Origin: Silicimonas algicola
GTDB lineage: Bacteria > Pseudomonadota > Alphaproteobacteria > Rhodobacterales > Rhodobacteraceae
NCBI RefSeq assembly: GCF_003148765.1
Contig: NZ_QGGV01000001.1
Location: 428,001 to 492,000 of the forward strand
Reading direction: 5' to 3'
DNA length: 64,000 nucleotides
The notes below the pieces were generated by a model. That model had not been told where the DNA came from, searched no databases, and saw only the letters and a program-made list of their open reading frames with translations. Below are positions 37,430-48,624 of this stretch, one piece after another (within the stretch, counting starts at the first letter, position 1; each line of letters opens with the position of its first letter). Both the position numbers and the translations under genes were made by a program.

Positions 37430-38464
37430 TCAGATTGGGCAGGAAATCCCGATGCGGGCCGCATTCTGGCGGAGGTCGTCGACGACGCTCTGCGGCAGGT
37501 CGATGCCGGTCTCGCGGAGGCGGGCGTCCGAGGCGGCCTCGAGTTCGCCGGGATAGAAGATGCCGGGCGCGTCGGGTGCGGGGCGGGACGACTTCAGCTC
37601 GTCGATCAGCGTCTCCATGTCCGCCTCGAAGGCGGCGAGGGGGCGCGACGCCTCGATATCGATGGCAAGGGCAAGGTGCCCCGCGCCGGAGCGGCCTTCC
37701 GGGACATAGGGGCCGGTGACGCCGGTGCCGAAAGCGCTGCCCGAGAGGACGCCCGAGACCATGTCGACCATCATCGCGATGGCGTAGCCCTTGTGACCTG
37801 CCATGGGCAGGATGGTCCCGGCGATTCCCGCTGCCGCATCCGTGGTGGGCCGCCCGTCGGCATCCATCGCCCAGCCTTCGGGGATCGGCTCACCGCGCGC
37901 CTTGGCGTTGTAGAGCTTGCCACGGGCGACGGCGGTGTTGGCGATATCGAGCATGAAGGGCGGATAACGCCCCGCCGGTGCGGCCCAGGACCAGGGGTTG
38001 GTGCCGAGCCGCTTGTCGAGCCCGCCCCAAGGTGCCATCGCGGGGCTTGCGTTGGCGGTCAGGAATCCGATGCAGCCTTCGGCGGCGGCCATGCGGGTGT
38101 AATACATCGCCGTGCCGAAATGGCCGGAGTTGCGCACCGCCACCGCGCCGATGCCGTGGTCCTTGGCGGCGCGGATGGCCTCGGTCATGGCGGTCTTCGC
38201 GACGCGCTGGCCGACGCCGTCGCGGCCGTCCATCGTCAGAAGCGCGCCCTTGCCCGAGATTTCGGGCGCCGCCGTGGGCGACATCGCCCCGCTTTCAAGC
38301 CGGACGGCGTACCAGAAGAGGCGCATGACGCCGTGGCTCGGGTGGCCCCAGAGATCGGCCTGGACGAGGCTGTCGGCCACCAGCGCGGCGGTGTCGTCGT
38401 CCATGCCGAGCGTGCGGTAGACTGCGGTCCCGAAGGCGCGGAGCGTGTCGTGGTCGACGATCAA
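37430..38464 (-). CDS. Malate/lactate dehydrogenase family oxidoreductase (Ldh_2 type)
   Basis: This 344-residue NAD(P)H-dependent oxidoreductase of the non-Rossmann Ldh_2 fold reduces 2-oxo acids such as pyruvate analogues or ureidoglycolate. Signature motifs are LWGHPSHGVMRLF, VRNSGHFGTAMYY and PMAGHKGYAIAMM. It starts at TTG 38464, overlapping the cupin stop (TTGA). With the cupin and monooxygenase genes upstream it probably forms a small catabolic operon; the substrate is unknown. Confidence 0.87.
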   Translation of the reverse strand: MIVDHDTLRAFGTAVYRTLGMDDDTAALVADSLVQADLWGHPSHGVMRLFWYAVRLESGAMSPTAAPEISGKGALLTMDGRDGVGQRVAKTAMTEAIRAAKDHGIGAVAVRNSGHFGTAMYYTRMAAAEGCIGFLTANASPAMAPWGGLDKRLGTNPWSWAAPAGRYPPFMLDIANTAVARGKLYNAKARGEPIPEGWAMDADGRPTTDAAAGIAGTILPMAGHKGYAIAMMVDMVSGVLSGSAFGTGVTGPYVPEGRSGAGHLALAIDIEASRPLAAFEADMETLIDELKSSRPAPDAPGIFYPGELEAASDARLRETGIDLPQSVVDDLRQNAARIGISCPI

Positions 38465-38859
38465 CGGTCGTGCTCGACGGCGACCGCCCGGGTTTCTCCC
38501 GTCTCGGCCAGCGTGCGCGTGGCGGTGGCCGAGGCGTAGGTCCAGAAGATGCGCAGGGGCTCGCTGTCCGAGGCGTTGACGAAACGGTGCGGCACTTCGG
38601 CATCGACCCAGACCACGTCGGTCGCCTGCGCGTCGCGCCATTCGCCTGCCACCTCGACCCGCGCGCTGCCCGAGACGACAAGGACGCTTTCCTCGACGTT
38701 GTGCCAGTGCAGCGGTATGCCCCCGCCGGGCGGGATGTCGGTGAAACCGTTCAGGATCGAGCGGGCGCCGGTATCGGGCGTTATCATCTGCACGGTGGAG
38801 GCACCACCCGGGCGCGCGTGGCGGGGGCGTCCCGCCTCGTGCCGGAGCGCGCTGGTCAC
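38461..38859 (-). CDS. Cupin-domain protein
   Basis: This 132-residue cupin has the motif IPLHWHNVEESVLVVSGSAR and a second His in VDAEVPHRFVN. It starts with GTG overlapping the ABM gene stop and ends overlapping the Ldh_2 start, so three genes are translated in chain. It resembles small sugar/acid-binding cupins in catabolic operons. No enzymatic role can be assigned. Confidence 0.83.
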   Translation of the reverse strand: MTSALRHEAGRPRHARPGGASTVQMITPDTGARSILNGFTDIPPGGGIPLHWHNVEESVLVVSGSARVEVAGEWRDAQATDVVWVDAEVPHRFVNASDSEPLRIFWTYASATATRTLAETGETRAVAVEHDR

Positions 38860-39152
38860 GCCGGAGGACCGTCGAGGCGGAACATGGCGACCGCCTTGTG
38901 CTCGGTCCAGCTTTCGATCCGTTCCGAGAAGGTGCCGTAGTGGGACGTCGCCTTGTGGGCCTGGAAGGCCGCGGCGTCGTCGTAGATTTCATAGAGGAAG
39001 AACCGGGACTGGTCCTTGGGGTCGCGGCAGACGTCGAACCTCTGGCAGCCCGGCTCGACCTCGAGTGAGGCGCGCGCATTCTCGCGGAGCGCCGTCAGGA
39101 AATCGCCGGTATGCTCCGGGGCGGAGCGAAACTCCACCGTGACTACGAACAT
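38856..39152 (-). CDS. Putative quinol monooxygenase (ABM superfamily)
   Basis: This 98-residue protein has a ferredoxin-like ABM fold (MFVVTVEFRSAPEHTGDFL, EPGCQRFDVCRDPKDQSRFF, HKATSHYGTF). It belongs to the YgiN-like group, some of which oxidise quinols or detoxify reactive compounds without a cofactor. It starts at ATG 39152 and overlaps the downstream cupin by GTGA. The glutaredoxin gene ends 7 bp upstream, so it may be transcribed with grxD. Confidence 0.85.
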   Translation of the reverse strand: MFVVTVEFRSAPEHTGDFLTALRENARASLEVEPGCQRFDVCRDPKDQSRFFLYEIYDDAAAFQAHKATSHYGTFSERIESWTEHKAVAMFRLDGPPA

Positions 39153-39159
39153 GAAATCC

Positions 39160-39519
39160 TCAGGAGTTGTGAGCGCGGATCTGGTCGGCCGCGTCCTTGT
39201 TGAAGGACACACCCTGCTGCTCGAAAAGCTGGTCCAGCTCTCCCGACAGCATCATCTCGGTGATGATGTCGCAACCGCCCACGAACTCGCCCTTGACGTA
39301 AAGCTGCGGGATCGTCGGCCAGTCGGAATAATCCTTGATCCCCTGGCGGATAGTCTCGTCAGAAAGGACGTTCACGTCTGAGTAGTCGACACCCATGAAG
39401 TTGAGCACCCCCGCGACGCGGCTGGAGAAGCCGCACTGGGGGATTTCCTTGGTGCCTTTCATGAAGAGAACGACATCGTTGCCCTTCACGGTCTGTTCGA
39501 TCTTGTCTTGAGCGCTCAT
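39160..39519 (-). CDS. grxD: Monothiol glutaredoxin, Grx4 family
   Basis: This 119-residue protein has the monothiol active site CGFS in IPQCGFSSRVAG and the WPTIPQLYVKGEFVGGCDI segment typical of Grx4/GrxD. It binds a [2Fe-2S] cluster with glutathione and works with BolA-family partners in Fe-S cluster delivery and iron sensing. The bolA gene lies 73 bp upstream on the same strand, as often seen. Confidence 0.96.
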   Translation of the reverse strand: MSAQDKIEQTVKGNDVVLFMKGTKEIPQCGFSSRVAGVLNFMGVDYSDVNVLSDETIRQGIKDYSDWPTIPQLYVKGEFVGGCDIITEMMLSGELDQLFEQQGVSFNKDAADQIRAHNS

Positions 39520-39592
39520 GGCTGGCTCCCCTGTTCGCTTTCGCCAGACATCTAATGCGGTTCGGGCGAAGAGGGAAGGGGAGGCGGGGGGA

Positions 39593-39829
39593 TCAGTCGG
39601 GCGCGCGCGTCGTCAGCGCCAGCGCGTGAAGCTCGCCCGATGAGCCGTCCATCCGGCCCTTGAGCGCTGCATAGACGGCGCGCTGCTGCTGGACGCGGTT
39701 CATGCCCCGGAAGCTTTCATCGACGACCATGGCTGACATGTGGACCCCGTCGTCGCCCTCGACCGCGATCTTCGCGTTCGGGAAGGATTCGCGGAGAAGG
39801 TCTTCGATCTCGTGGGCCTGCATGGGCAT
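39593..39829 (-). CDS. BolA-family protein
   Basis: This 78-residue protein has the BolA fold: HEIEDLLRESFPNAKIAV, DDGVHMSAMVVDESFRG and QQRAVYAALKGRM, with the conserved His in LHALALTTRAPD. It pairs with monothiol glutaredoxins to bridge a [2Fe-2S] cluster. It lies between the CAT-like gene and grxD. Whether it is BolA1, BolA2 or IbaG type is not clear by eye. Confidence 0.93.
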   Translation of the reverse strand: MPMQAHEIEDLLRESFPNAKIAVEGDDGVHMSAMVVDESFRGMNRVQQQRAVYAALKGRMDGSSGELHALALTTRAPD

Positions 39830-39897
39830 GGGCGGTCCTCTCTTTCCCTTGAAAACCTATGGGCTCGCATCGCCTGCTGCAAGCTTGGCGAATGCGG

Positions 39898-40523
39898 TCA
39901 GACGGAGTCCAGTGCGGCCTGCGTGGCCTCGAAGAAGCGCGCTACCTGGAGGCCGTCGACGAGCGCGTGGTGAACTTGAAGCGTCATCGCCATGTCGTGG
40001 CCGTCGCCCTTCGGCACGATCTTTCCCCAGGACACCCGCGGGATGCAGTCGTCGGAGCCGGGGAGCGCGTTGTCGAGGGAGGTGTAGTCGAGCCAGGGCA
40101 GGCACGACAGGTAGGCCACGTCCTCGACCGTGCCGTCATTGGCGTTGAGCGGGACGCCGGCGCGGACCTCCTCGATCTTCTCGGCGGCGTGGCGGTCGAA
40201 GCGGGCGCGGTCGGGGTTCCAGGCCATGTAGGTGTAGCGAAAGTCGCCGTTTTCCAAGGGGATGGTGGGGGAGAGGAGGAGGCGGTCGTAGAGCCTTACC
40301 TTGTCGCCCTTGAAGCGCATCCGAAGCTCGGGGACGGCGTGGAGGCCCGCGCCTATGGCATGGAGCGTGGTGCGGAAGGGGGAGAGGTTGCGCTCGCCGT
40401 GTTCGGCCATGAGGCGCGAGACGACTATACGGGTGGTGATGGCGTAGTGGGGACGGGCATAGGTCCGGAAGAGGCGGAACTGCTCGGCCCGCGGCCAGGA
40501 CTTGAGGTCGACCGCGCGGCCCA

Positions 40524-40527
<4 letters not shown>
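39898..40527 (-). CDS. Chloramphenicol acetyltransferase-like protein (CatA fold)
   Basis: This 209-residue protein has the CAT/CoA-dependent acyltransferase fold, with the catalytic His in [15 protein letters not shown] near the C-terminus and [14 protein letters not shown] further upstream. It may acetylate chloramphenicol or another small alcohol. Chromosomal position and coupling to purL (its ATG overlaps the purL stop) argue against a recent resistance cassette. The phenotype cannot be read from sequence. Confidence 0.85.
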
Positions 40528-42692
<2,165 letters not shown>

Positions 42693-42794
42693 GACATGCC
42701 CCCTGTGGCTTGGGCGGTGTCATAGAATACGGGTGTTGCAGGGGAAAGGGGCGATACGCCGCTGCCGGAAGCGCGGATCCTCCGGGCGATGGCC

Positions 42795-42995
42795 TTAGCT
42801 ATGCTTCTGGTTCAGCACGCCGAAGCTGGTCGAGGCCTCGCCACCGCTCGCCTTCGAGAAATAGCCCTCTGCTTCCAGACCCCGCCGAAGCAATTCGCGG
42901 ACAGCGGCCGCCCGGCTCGGCATCCGAGTCTCGAACCGGAAATCGTCGAGCGCGCGAAGCTCTGAATCGGTGACCATCACCTGCAGCCGCTCCAT
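42795..42995 (-). CDS. Small ribbon-helix-helix-like protein
   Basis: This 66-residue protein starts MERLQVMVTDSELRALDDF, a short strand and two helices of RHH/MetJ-Arc type, with RAAAVRELLRRGLEAEG as the second helix. It may be a DNA-binding regulator; the partner is unknown. The ATG at 42995 is chosen since GGTGGAGA lies eight bases upstream. It is divergent from the receiver-like gene across an AT-rich 210-bp gap that holds no other recognisable feature. Confidence 0.72.
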   Translation of the reverse strand: MERLQVMVTDSELRALDDFRFETRMPSRAAAVRELLRRGLEAEGYFSKASGGEASTSFGVLNQKHS

Positions 42996-43205
42996 CCGTT
43001 TGTCTCCACCGCCGTCCAACGCAAACCTCCATGCTCATGCGGACTTACTCAAAACACACAATGAGCTGAAAAGTTTCATTCTCCCTCTCCCCCTCAACTC
43101 CTTCCTCTGAGCAGACTCAGCCGAAGGCCTAAACTACTCAACTAAGGTACTGATTTCGCTATTGTTTTCGAAATTCGTATGTCATTGTCATGGATGGAGG
43201 CTGCC

Positions 43206-43601
43206 ATGACACCCACGGACAAGACGGTACGAACAGGCACGGATCTCAGGAAGATGGTCGCCCTGATGGCGAGCGACGAGATACTGTCGCTGGACATCCA
43301 GGATGCGCTCGAGTCCGTCGGCATGGGCACGATCCTCGGTCACAATTACGAGGCCGACGGTGTGCCGACCCATGCAAGTGCTGTGATCATCGATCTGAAG
43401 ATGACGGATTTGCGGTCGCACATGGCGGTCGCCGACCTCATGGCGCGGAACGTGCCCGTCATCACGATCAGCACCGACGAGCGCACGACCTCGACCTTCC
43501 GGAACATGCCGAAGGTGGTCGCGAGCTTTTCGAAGCCCCTGTGCGTCGACACCCTGCTGCCCTGCGTGATCGCCGCCTCCAAGCAGGAACGACACGCCTG
43601 A
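43206..43601 (+). CDS. Single-domain receiver-like protein
   Basis: This 131-residue protein has the receiver (CheY-like) pattern: acidic residues in MASDEILSLDIQDAL, a likely phospho-acceptor Asp in AVIIDLKMTD, a Thr/Ser in VPVITISTD, and Lys in ASFSKPLCVDTLL. No output domain follows, so it may act as a phosphate shuttle or binding partner. The ATG at 43206 has TGGAGG just upstream; ATGs at 43179 and 43191 are less likely. It is preceded by an unusually AT-rich intergenic region. Confidence 0.72.
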   Translation: MTPTDKTVRTGTDLRKMVALMASDEILSLDIQDALESVGMGTILGHNYEADGVPTHASAVIIDLKMTDLRSHMAVADLMARNVPVITISTDERTTSTFRNMPKVVASFSKPLCVDTLLPCVIAASKQERHA

Positions 43602-43668
43602 GCGCCTTTCGAAGGCCGACCTGACGCCAGGCTTGCAAAGGCCGCATCTCACCCGTCAGATGCCGCGC

Positions 43669-44286
43669 ATGGCCCGTTTCGCCCCCACACCGGCAGAAAA
43701 GACCGTGGGACTCTTCACCCTCGCCTATGTGCTTGGGTTCACGGTCTGGTTCCTGTCGATCGGCAACTACGAGTTCGTCGTCTACATCGTGACGATGGCG
43801 ATCCTGATCGGACTCGTCGCCTTTTCGCTGAGGGCGGCCGAGTATCCGCCCGCGATGCTCTGGGCGCTGTCGCTCTGGGGGCTGGCGCACATGGCGGGGG
43901 GCGGCGTGCCGGTGGATGGATCGGTCCTCTACAACCTGCGCCTTCTGCCGCTGATCGAGAGCGGAGAGGTCTTCATCCTGAAGTACGACCAGGTGGTCCA
44001 CGCCTGGGGGTTCGGCGTGACGGCCTGGGTGTTGCATCACCTTCTGACGCGGCATTTCCCCGAGACGCGCGGCACCTGGACCGCCGCCACCTATCCCGCC
44101 TTCGCGGCCATGGGGCTGGGTGCCTTGAACGAGATCATCGAGTTCACGGCGGTGCTGGCCGTGCCCGATACGAACGTCGGCGGCTATTACAACACCGCGC
44201 TCGACCTCTGCTTCAACGCGGGCGGGGCGGTGATCGCGATGGTTCTGGTGTCGGTCTTCGGACGGCGGGTCAGTCCGCGTCCGTGA
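43669..44286 (+). CDS. DUF2238 (YjdF-like) membrane protein
   Basis: This protein of about 205 residues has six hydrophobic helices and the DUF2238 block LGALNEIIEFTAVLAVPDTN followed by VGGYYNTALDLCFNAGGA. The family may be related to a membrane hydrolase/rhomboid-like fold, but no function is known. The ATG at 43669 (or 43660) starts the cytoplasmic N-terminus. It overlaps the convergent ACT gene by 17 bp. Confidence 0.78.
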   Translation: MARFAPTPAEKTVGLFTLAYVLGFTVWFLSIGNYEFVVYIVTMAILIGLVAFSLRAAEYPPAMLWALSLWGLAHMAGGGVPVDGSVLYNLRLLPLIESGEVFILKYDQVVHAWGFGVTAWVLHHLLTRHFPETRGTWTAATYPAFAAMGLGALNEIIEFTAVLAVPDTNVGGYYNTALDLCFNAGGAVIAMVLVSVFGRRVSPRP

Positions 44287-44719
44287 ACTCGTCCTGCCCG
44301 TCGCGGGCGCGGGCCTGGAGCACGCGCAGCGCATCCAGCGCGCGGTCGGCGTGTTTCTTCGGGACGAAGACGTGGTCGTGCTGGGTGGCGGCGACGACGT
44401 TGGCGGGGATGCGGTGGCGCGCGAGTTCGCCCGCGACGGCGGCGGTGAGGCCGACGCCCGAGACCGAGGAGTAAACCATCAGCGTGATGCGCCGCATCTT
44501 CTCGCCGTAGGAGAGGCCCAGGCGATCGGCCTCGGACTTTTCGAGGACGAGCGACATGCCTTCGTCCTCGGCGAAGGTGGCGAGGGCGAGGGTCGCGGCG
44601 GCGGTGGCGTCCTCGGTGTTGAGCATGGTGCAGAACACGTAGGTGCCGGGCTGGAGCACGGGCGTCATGTTCGCGATCATCTTGCGCGTGCCCTTCACGG
44701 GCCGTGTGCCACTTTTCAT
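44270..44719 (-). CDS. ACT-domain protein
   Basis: This 149-residue protein belongs to a small ACT-fold family (sometimes called ACT_7/DUF2241-like): VLQPGTYVFCTM, LVLEKSEADRLG, YSSVSGVGLTAAVAGEL and TQHDHVFVPKKHADRAL. ACT domains bind amino acids and regulate enzymes; this one stands alone and its ligand is unknown. The ATG at 44719 is preferred over the start at 44755 because it begins the conserved part. It lies after the polA terminator. Confidence 0.8.
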   Translation of the reverse strand: MKSGTRPVKGTRKMIANMTPVLQPGTYVFCTMLNTEDATAAATLALATFAEDEGMSLVLEKSEADRLGLSYGEKMRRITLMVYSSVSGVGLTAAVAGELARHRIPANVVAATQHDHVFVPKKHADRALDALRVLQARARDGQDEFTDAD

Positions 44720-44768
44720 GCGTGCATTAAGGCGGGGGAGGCGAGCGTTTGGCAAGCCCGCGAAAGAA

Positions 44769-44798
44769 GACGGCCCGCCCTCACGGAGGCGGGCCGTC
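44769..44798 (-). terminator. Terminator-like hairpin after polA
   Basis: Stem GACGGCCCGCC / GGCGGGCCGTC followed on the minus strand by TTCTTTC. It lies 138 bp past the polA stop, leaving a long 3' region that shows no other recognisable feature. Confidence 0.65.
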
Positions 44799-44935
44799 GA
44801 AAATGGATTTCACTCAAAAAAGCACGAAAGTACTGGTTACCCAACCCCTGTTAAAACACACGCTCCTTTGTGCAGCGCCCGTGCAGATTCTGTCAAGAAC
44901 GTGTGGAGACTGTGACTAAAATGTGATCGGACGGT

Positions 44936-47761
44936 CTAGTGGGCCAGGGCCCAGTTCGCGCCGCGCCCCGCATCGACGATGAGCGGGACGTCGAGACGGA
45001 CGGCGGGGTGGGCGGCGCCCTCCATCACGCGCTTGGCGATGGCGATGAGGTCGTCGGCCGCGCCTTCCTCGACTTCGAAGAGCAGTTCGTCGTGGACTTG
45101 CAGGAGCATTTTCGCCGGCAGACCGTCGATGGCGTCGGGCATCCGGATCATGGCGCGGCGGATGATGTCGGCGGCGGTGCCCTGAATCGGCGCGTTGATC
45201 GCGGCGCGACGGGCGAATCCGGCGGTCGGGCCCTTGGCGTTGATCTCGGGCGTGTTGATGCGGCGGCCGAAGAGGGTGCGGACGTGCATGTGCTCGCGCG
45301 CGAAGGCGATGGTGTCGTCCATGTAGGTGCGGATGCCTGGGAATCGCTCGAAATAGCGGTCGATGAAGGCCTGCGCCTCGTCGCGCGGGATCCGGAGGTT
45401 GCGGGCGAGACCCCAGCCGGAGATGCCGTAGATGACGCCGAAGTTGATCGCCTTGGCCTGGCGGCGGATGTCGGGGGTCATCTCGTCGAGGGGGACGCTG
45501 AACATCTCGGACGCGGTGGCGGCGTGGATGTCCTGGCCCTCGCGGAAGGCCTCCTTCAGAGCCGGAATGTCGGCGGTATGGGCGAGGATGCGCAACTCGA
45601 TCTGGGAATAGTCGAGGCTGACGAGGGTGTGGCCGGGCGTCGCCACGAAGGCCTCGCGGATGCGGCGGCCTTCCTCGGTGCGGATCGGGATGTTCTGGAG
45701 GTTGGGGTCGGTCGAGGCGAGGCGGCCCGTGTTCGCGCCGGCGATGGAATAGGAGGTGTGGACGCGTCCCGTCTCGGCGTTGACGTGGTCCTGAAGCGCG
45801 TCGGTGTAGGTCGACTTGAGCTTCTGGACCTGGCGGTAGTCGAGGATGAGACCGGGCAGGGCATGTTCGGTCGCCAGGTCCTCCAGCACGTCGGCGGGGG
45901 TCGAATACTTGCCGGTCTTGCCCTTCTTGCCGCCCGGCAGCCCCTTCACCTCGAAGAGGATGTCGCCGACCTGGCTGGGCGAGCCCACGTTGAACTTCTG
46001 GCCGGCGGCTTCGTAGATCTCGTCCTCGAGCTGGGCCATCTTCTGGGCGAAGGCGTTCGACATGCGCGACAGGACGGACTTGTCGACCTTGACGCCCGCC
46101 ATTTCCATGTCGGTCAGGACGGCGACGAGGGGGCGTTCCAGCGTCTCGTAGACCGTGGCGACCCGCGCGACGTGAAGCTGGGGGCGGAACGTCTGCCAGA
46201 GCCGGAGCGTGACGTCGGCGTCCTCGGAGGCATAGGTTACGGCGTCGTCGATCTTGACCGCGTCGAAGGTGCGCTGCGCCTTGCCCGAGCCGATCAGCGT
46301 CTTGATGGCGATGGGATTGTGGCCGAGGTAGCGCTCGCTGACCTCGTCCATGCCGTGGTTGTGCAGCCCGGCGTGAAGCGCGTAGCTCATCAGCATGGTG
46401 TCGTCGATGGGAGCCATGCGGATGCCGTAACGCGCCAGCACCTTCACGTCGTACTTGGCGTTGTGGTTGATCTTGAGGACGGCGGGGTCTTCCAGCAGCG
46501 GCTTGAGACGTGCCAGGCATTCGGGAAGCGGCATCTGGTTCGGCGCCAGCTCGTCCGAGCCGAAGAGACCGACGCCGCCTTCCTCGCGGTGGGCGAGGGG
46601 GACGTAGGCCGCGTGCCCCGCCTCGACGGCGAGGCTGATTCCGACGAGTTCGGCCTTCATCTCGTCGAGGCTCGTCGTCTCGGTATCGACCGAGATCCAG
46701 CCGGTGGCGTGGGCCTTGTCGATCCACGCCTGAAGCTCGGCGGCGGTCGTGACGCAGGTGTAGTTCTTCGCGTCGAAGGGCAGGTCGGGCGCACCGGGCA
46801 GGCTGGCGTCGGCCGAGTCGTCCGGCAGGCCGCCCGAGGCGGCGGGCTGGGTCTCGGCGACGGCGGGCACCTCGACACCGAGCTTCTCGGCCACGCGGCG
46901 GGTGATGGTGCGGAATTCCATCTGCCCGAGGAAGGCGAGGAGGTCGTCGGCGACCGGCTCCTTCACCTCGAGCGTGTCGAGGTCGTAGCCGAGGTCCATC
47001 TCGCAATCGAGGCTGACGAGTTTCTTCGACAGCCGGATCTGGTCGGCATGGTCGATCAGCACCTGCCGGCGTTTCGGCTGCTTGATCTCTTCCGCGCGTT
47101 CAAGAAGCGTTTCGAGGTCGCCGTATTCGTTGATGAGAAGGGCGGCGGTCTTGATGCCGATGCCGGGCGCGCCGGGCACGTTGTCGACGCTGTCGCCGGC
47201 CAGCGCCTGCACGTCGACGACGCGCTCGGGGTAGACGCCGAACTTCTCGAGCACCCCCTCGCGGTCGATGCGGGCGTTCTTCATGGCGTCATACATCTCG
47301 ACCCCGTCGCCGACGAGCTGCATCAGGTCCTTGTCGGACGACACGATGGTCACGCGCCCGCCCGCGTCACGGGCCTTGCAGGCGAGCGTGGCGATGATGT
47401 CGTCGGCCTCGAAGCCTTCCTGTTCGAGGCAGGCGAGGTTGAAGGCGCGCGTCGCCTCGCGGGTCAGCGGGATCTGCGGGCGCAGGTCTTCGGGCATCGC
47501 CTCGCGGTTGGCTTTGTAGAGGTCGTACATCTCGTTGCGGAAGGTGTGCGAGCCCTTGTCGAAGACGACGGCGGCATGGGTGGGCGCGTCGGGGCCGCGA
47601 TTGTCCTCGATCATCTTCCAGATCATGTTGACGAAGCCCGAGACCGCACCGACCGGCAGGCCATCGGACTTGCGCGTGAGCGGCGGCAGCGCGTGGTAGG
47701 CGCGGAAGATGAAGGCCGAGCCGTCGACCAGGCTGAGGTGATGTCCCTTGCCGAATGCCAT
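44936..47761 (-). CDS. polA: DNA polymerase I
   Basis: This 941-residue repair and Okazaki-fragment polymerase has all three domains: 5'-3' exonuclease (LVDGSAFIFRAYHALPPL; VSSDKDLMQLV), 3'-5' proofreading exonuclease with the DxE motif in ISVDTETTSLDE, and the family A polymerase with YSQIELRILAH, RRQAKAINFGVIYGIS and LLQVHDELLFEV. All catalytic motifs are intact, so it should proofread. It starts at ATG 47761 (MAFGKGHHLSLVDG). Confidence 0.97.
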   Translation of the reverse strand: MAFGKGHHLSLVDGSAFIFRAYHALPPLTRKSDGLPVGAVSGFVNMIWKMIEDNRGPDAPTHAAVVFDKGSHTFRNEMYDLYKANREAMPEDLRPQIPLTREATRAFNLACLEQEGFEADDIIATLACKARDAGGRVTIVSSDKDLMQLVGDGVEMYDAMKNARIDREGVLEKFGVYPERVVDVQALAGDSVDNVPGAPGIGIKTAALLINEYGDLETLLERAEEIKQPKRRQVLIDHADQIRLSKKLVSLDCEMDLGYDLDTLEVKEPVADDLLAFLGQMEFRTITRRVAEKLGVEVPAVAETQPAASGGLPDDSADASLPGAPDLPFDAKNYTCVTTAAELQAWIDKAHATGWISVDTETTSLDEMKAELVGISLAVEAGHAAYVPLAHREEGGVGLFGSDELAPNQMPLPECLARLKPLLEDPAVLKINHNAKYDVKVLARYGIRMAPIDDTMLMSYALHAGLHNHGMDEVSERYLGHNPIAIKTLIGSGKAQRTFDAVKIDDAVTYASEDADVTLRLWQTFRPQLHVARVATVYETLERPLVAVLTDMEMAGVKVDKSVLSRMSNAFAQKMAQLEDEIYEAAGQKFNVGSPSQVGDILFEVKGLPGGKKGKTGKYSTPADVLEDLATEHALPGLILDYRQVQKLKSTYTDALQDHVNAETGRVHTSYSIAGANTGRLASTDPNLQNIPIRTEEGRRIREAFVATPGHTLVSLDYSQIELRILAHTADIPALKEAFREGQDIHAATASEMFSVPLDEMTPDIRRQAKAINFGVIYGISGWGLARNLRIPRDEAQAFIDRYFERFPGIRTYMDDTIAFAREHMHVRTLFGRRINTPEINAKGPTAGFARRAAINAPIQGTAADIIRRAMIRMPDAIDGLPAKMLLQVHDELLFEVEEGAADDLIAIAKRVMEGAAHPAVRLDVPLIVDAGRGANWALAH

Positions 47762-47832
47762 CTTCGTCCCCCGTTCGCTGTCCCGGCTGTCTTGCCACGA
47801 TAGGACGTGGATCGCCAGAGGCGGGCGCGGGG

Positions 47833-48147
47833 TCAGCGTTCGACGTGGGCCTTGAGGCGGGCGAGGGTATCCTCCCATCCGCGCGCGATGCGGGCGAGGT
47901 GGTCCTGGGCCGAGGTGATGCCGCCGTCGCGGAGGCGGAAGCGGCGCTCGCGTCCGCTGGTGTGCGAGACGACGAGGCCCGCAGCCTCGAGGACCGCGAG
48001 ATGCTTGGCGATCCCCTGACGCGAGATGTCCGTGCCCTGCGCGAGGGCGGCGAGGGGCTGCTCGCCGCCGCCGAGCCGGTCGAGGAGCATCAGCCGGGTC
48101 GGGTCGCCCAGGGCCGCGAAGATGGCGGCCGGGTCAGGCCTCGACAT
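47833..48147 (-). CDS. ArsR/SmtB-family winged-helix repressor
   Basis: This 104-residue regulator has the ArsR winged helix: FAALGDPTRLMLLDRLGGGE, then the recognition helix ISRQGIAKHLAVLEAAGLV and a wing TSGRERRFRLR. No metal-binding Cys pattern is seen, as in the subgroup paired with SRPBCC (AHSA1) proteins. It overlaps the SRPBCC gene upstream by 14 bp, so the pair is one operon. Two palindromes upstream of the pair are the likely operators. Confidence 0.88.
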   Translation of the reverse strand: MSRPDPAAIFAALGDPTRLMLLDRLGGGEQPLAALAQGTDISRQGIAKHLAVLEAAGLVVSHTSGRERRFRLRDGGITSAQDHLARIARGWEDTLARLKAHVER

Positions 48148-48580
48148 GGGCCTTGAGGTTGGCGCACTGGATCTCCCAGCCGCCTTCGTTGTCCGGGCGC
48201 TTGCGCTCGGCGACCTCGAGCGGAAGCGCGGCGAAGCCGGACTCGATGACGGTGACGCGGGTGCCGCCGTTCTCCTCGGTGAGCGTCCAGGTGACGCGGG
48301 TGGTGAGCGCCGTCGACGGGTCCCTGTCGTCGGCCTTTTCGTCAAGCGGCCAGTCGAAGGCGAAGCGGGTGGGCCGGTCGATGACGACGGGCCGGACCCA
48401 GAAGCGCAGGCCTTCGTGCCCGGGAGAGGTGATCTCGGCGCCGAGGACGCGGTCTTCCTCGAAGGGGCCGTCGAAGCGGGCTCGGAACCAGGTGCCGAAC
48501 TCGCCCGCGTCGGCGAGGGCCTGCCAGACGTCGTCGGGCTTGGCGTCGATCCAGACGGATTTTTCGATTGTGTCCTGCAT
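48134..48580 (-). CDS. SRPBCC (AHSA1-type) domain protein
   Basis: This 148-residue protein has the START-like fold: KSVWIDAKPDDVWQALADAG, GHEGLRFWVRPVVIDRPTRF and GGTRVTVIESGF. Members bind hydrophobic ligands. It is first in the operon with the ArsR repressor; the usual reading is that the repressor senses a compound the SRPBCC protein binds, though neither ligand is known. The ATG at 48580 lies 4 bp from the first operator palindrome. Confidence 0.87.
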   Translation of the reverse strand: MQDTIEKSVWIDAKPDDVWQALADAGEFGTWFRARFDGPFEEDRVLGAEITSPGHEGLRFWVRPVVIDRPTRFAFDWPLDEKADDRDPSTALTTRVTWTLTEENGGTRVTVIESGFAALPLEVAERKRPDNEGGWEIQCANLKAHVEA

Positions 48581-48583
48581 TGT

Positions 48584-48599
48584 GCAACCTCCTGGTTGC
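48584..48599. promoter_or_regulatory. ArsR operator candidate, proximal palindrome
   Basis: GCAACC-TCCT-GGTTGC, a perfect dyad four bases upstream of the SRPBCC start, where a bound repressor would block translation or transcription start. Confidence 0.75.
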
Positions 48600-48624
48600 C
48601 AATCTAGCGCGGGGCGTGGGATTG

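Noticed and set aside
44939-47803. A 954-codon plus-strand ORF opposite polA
   Set aside because: It is an exact antisense shadow of polA, whose motifs are all intact.
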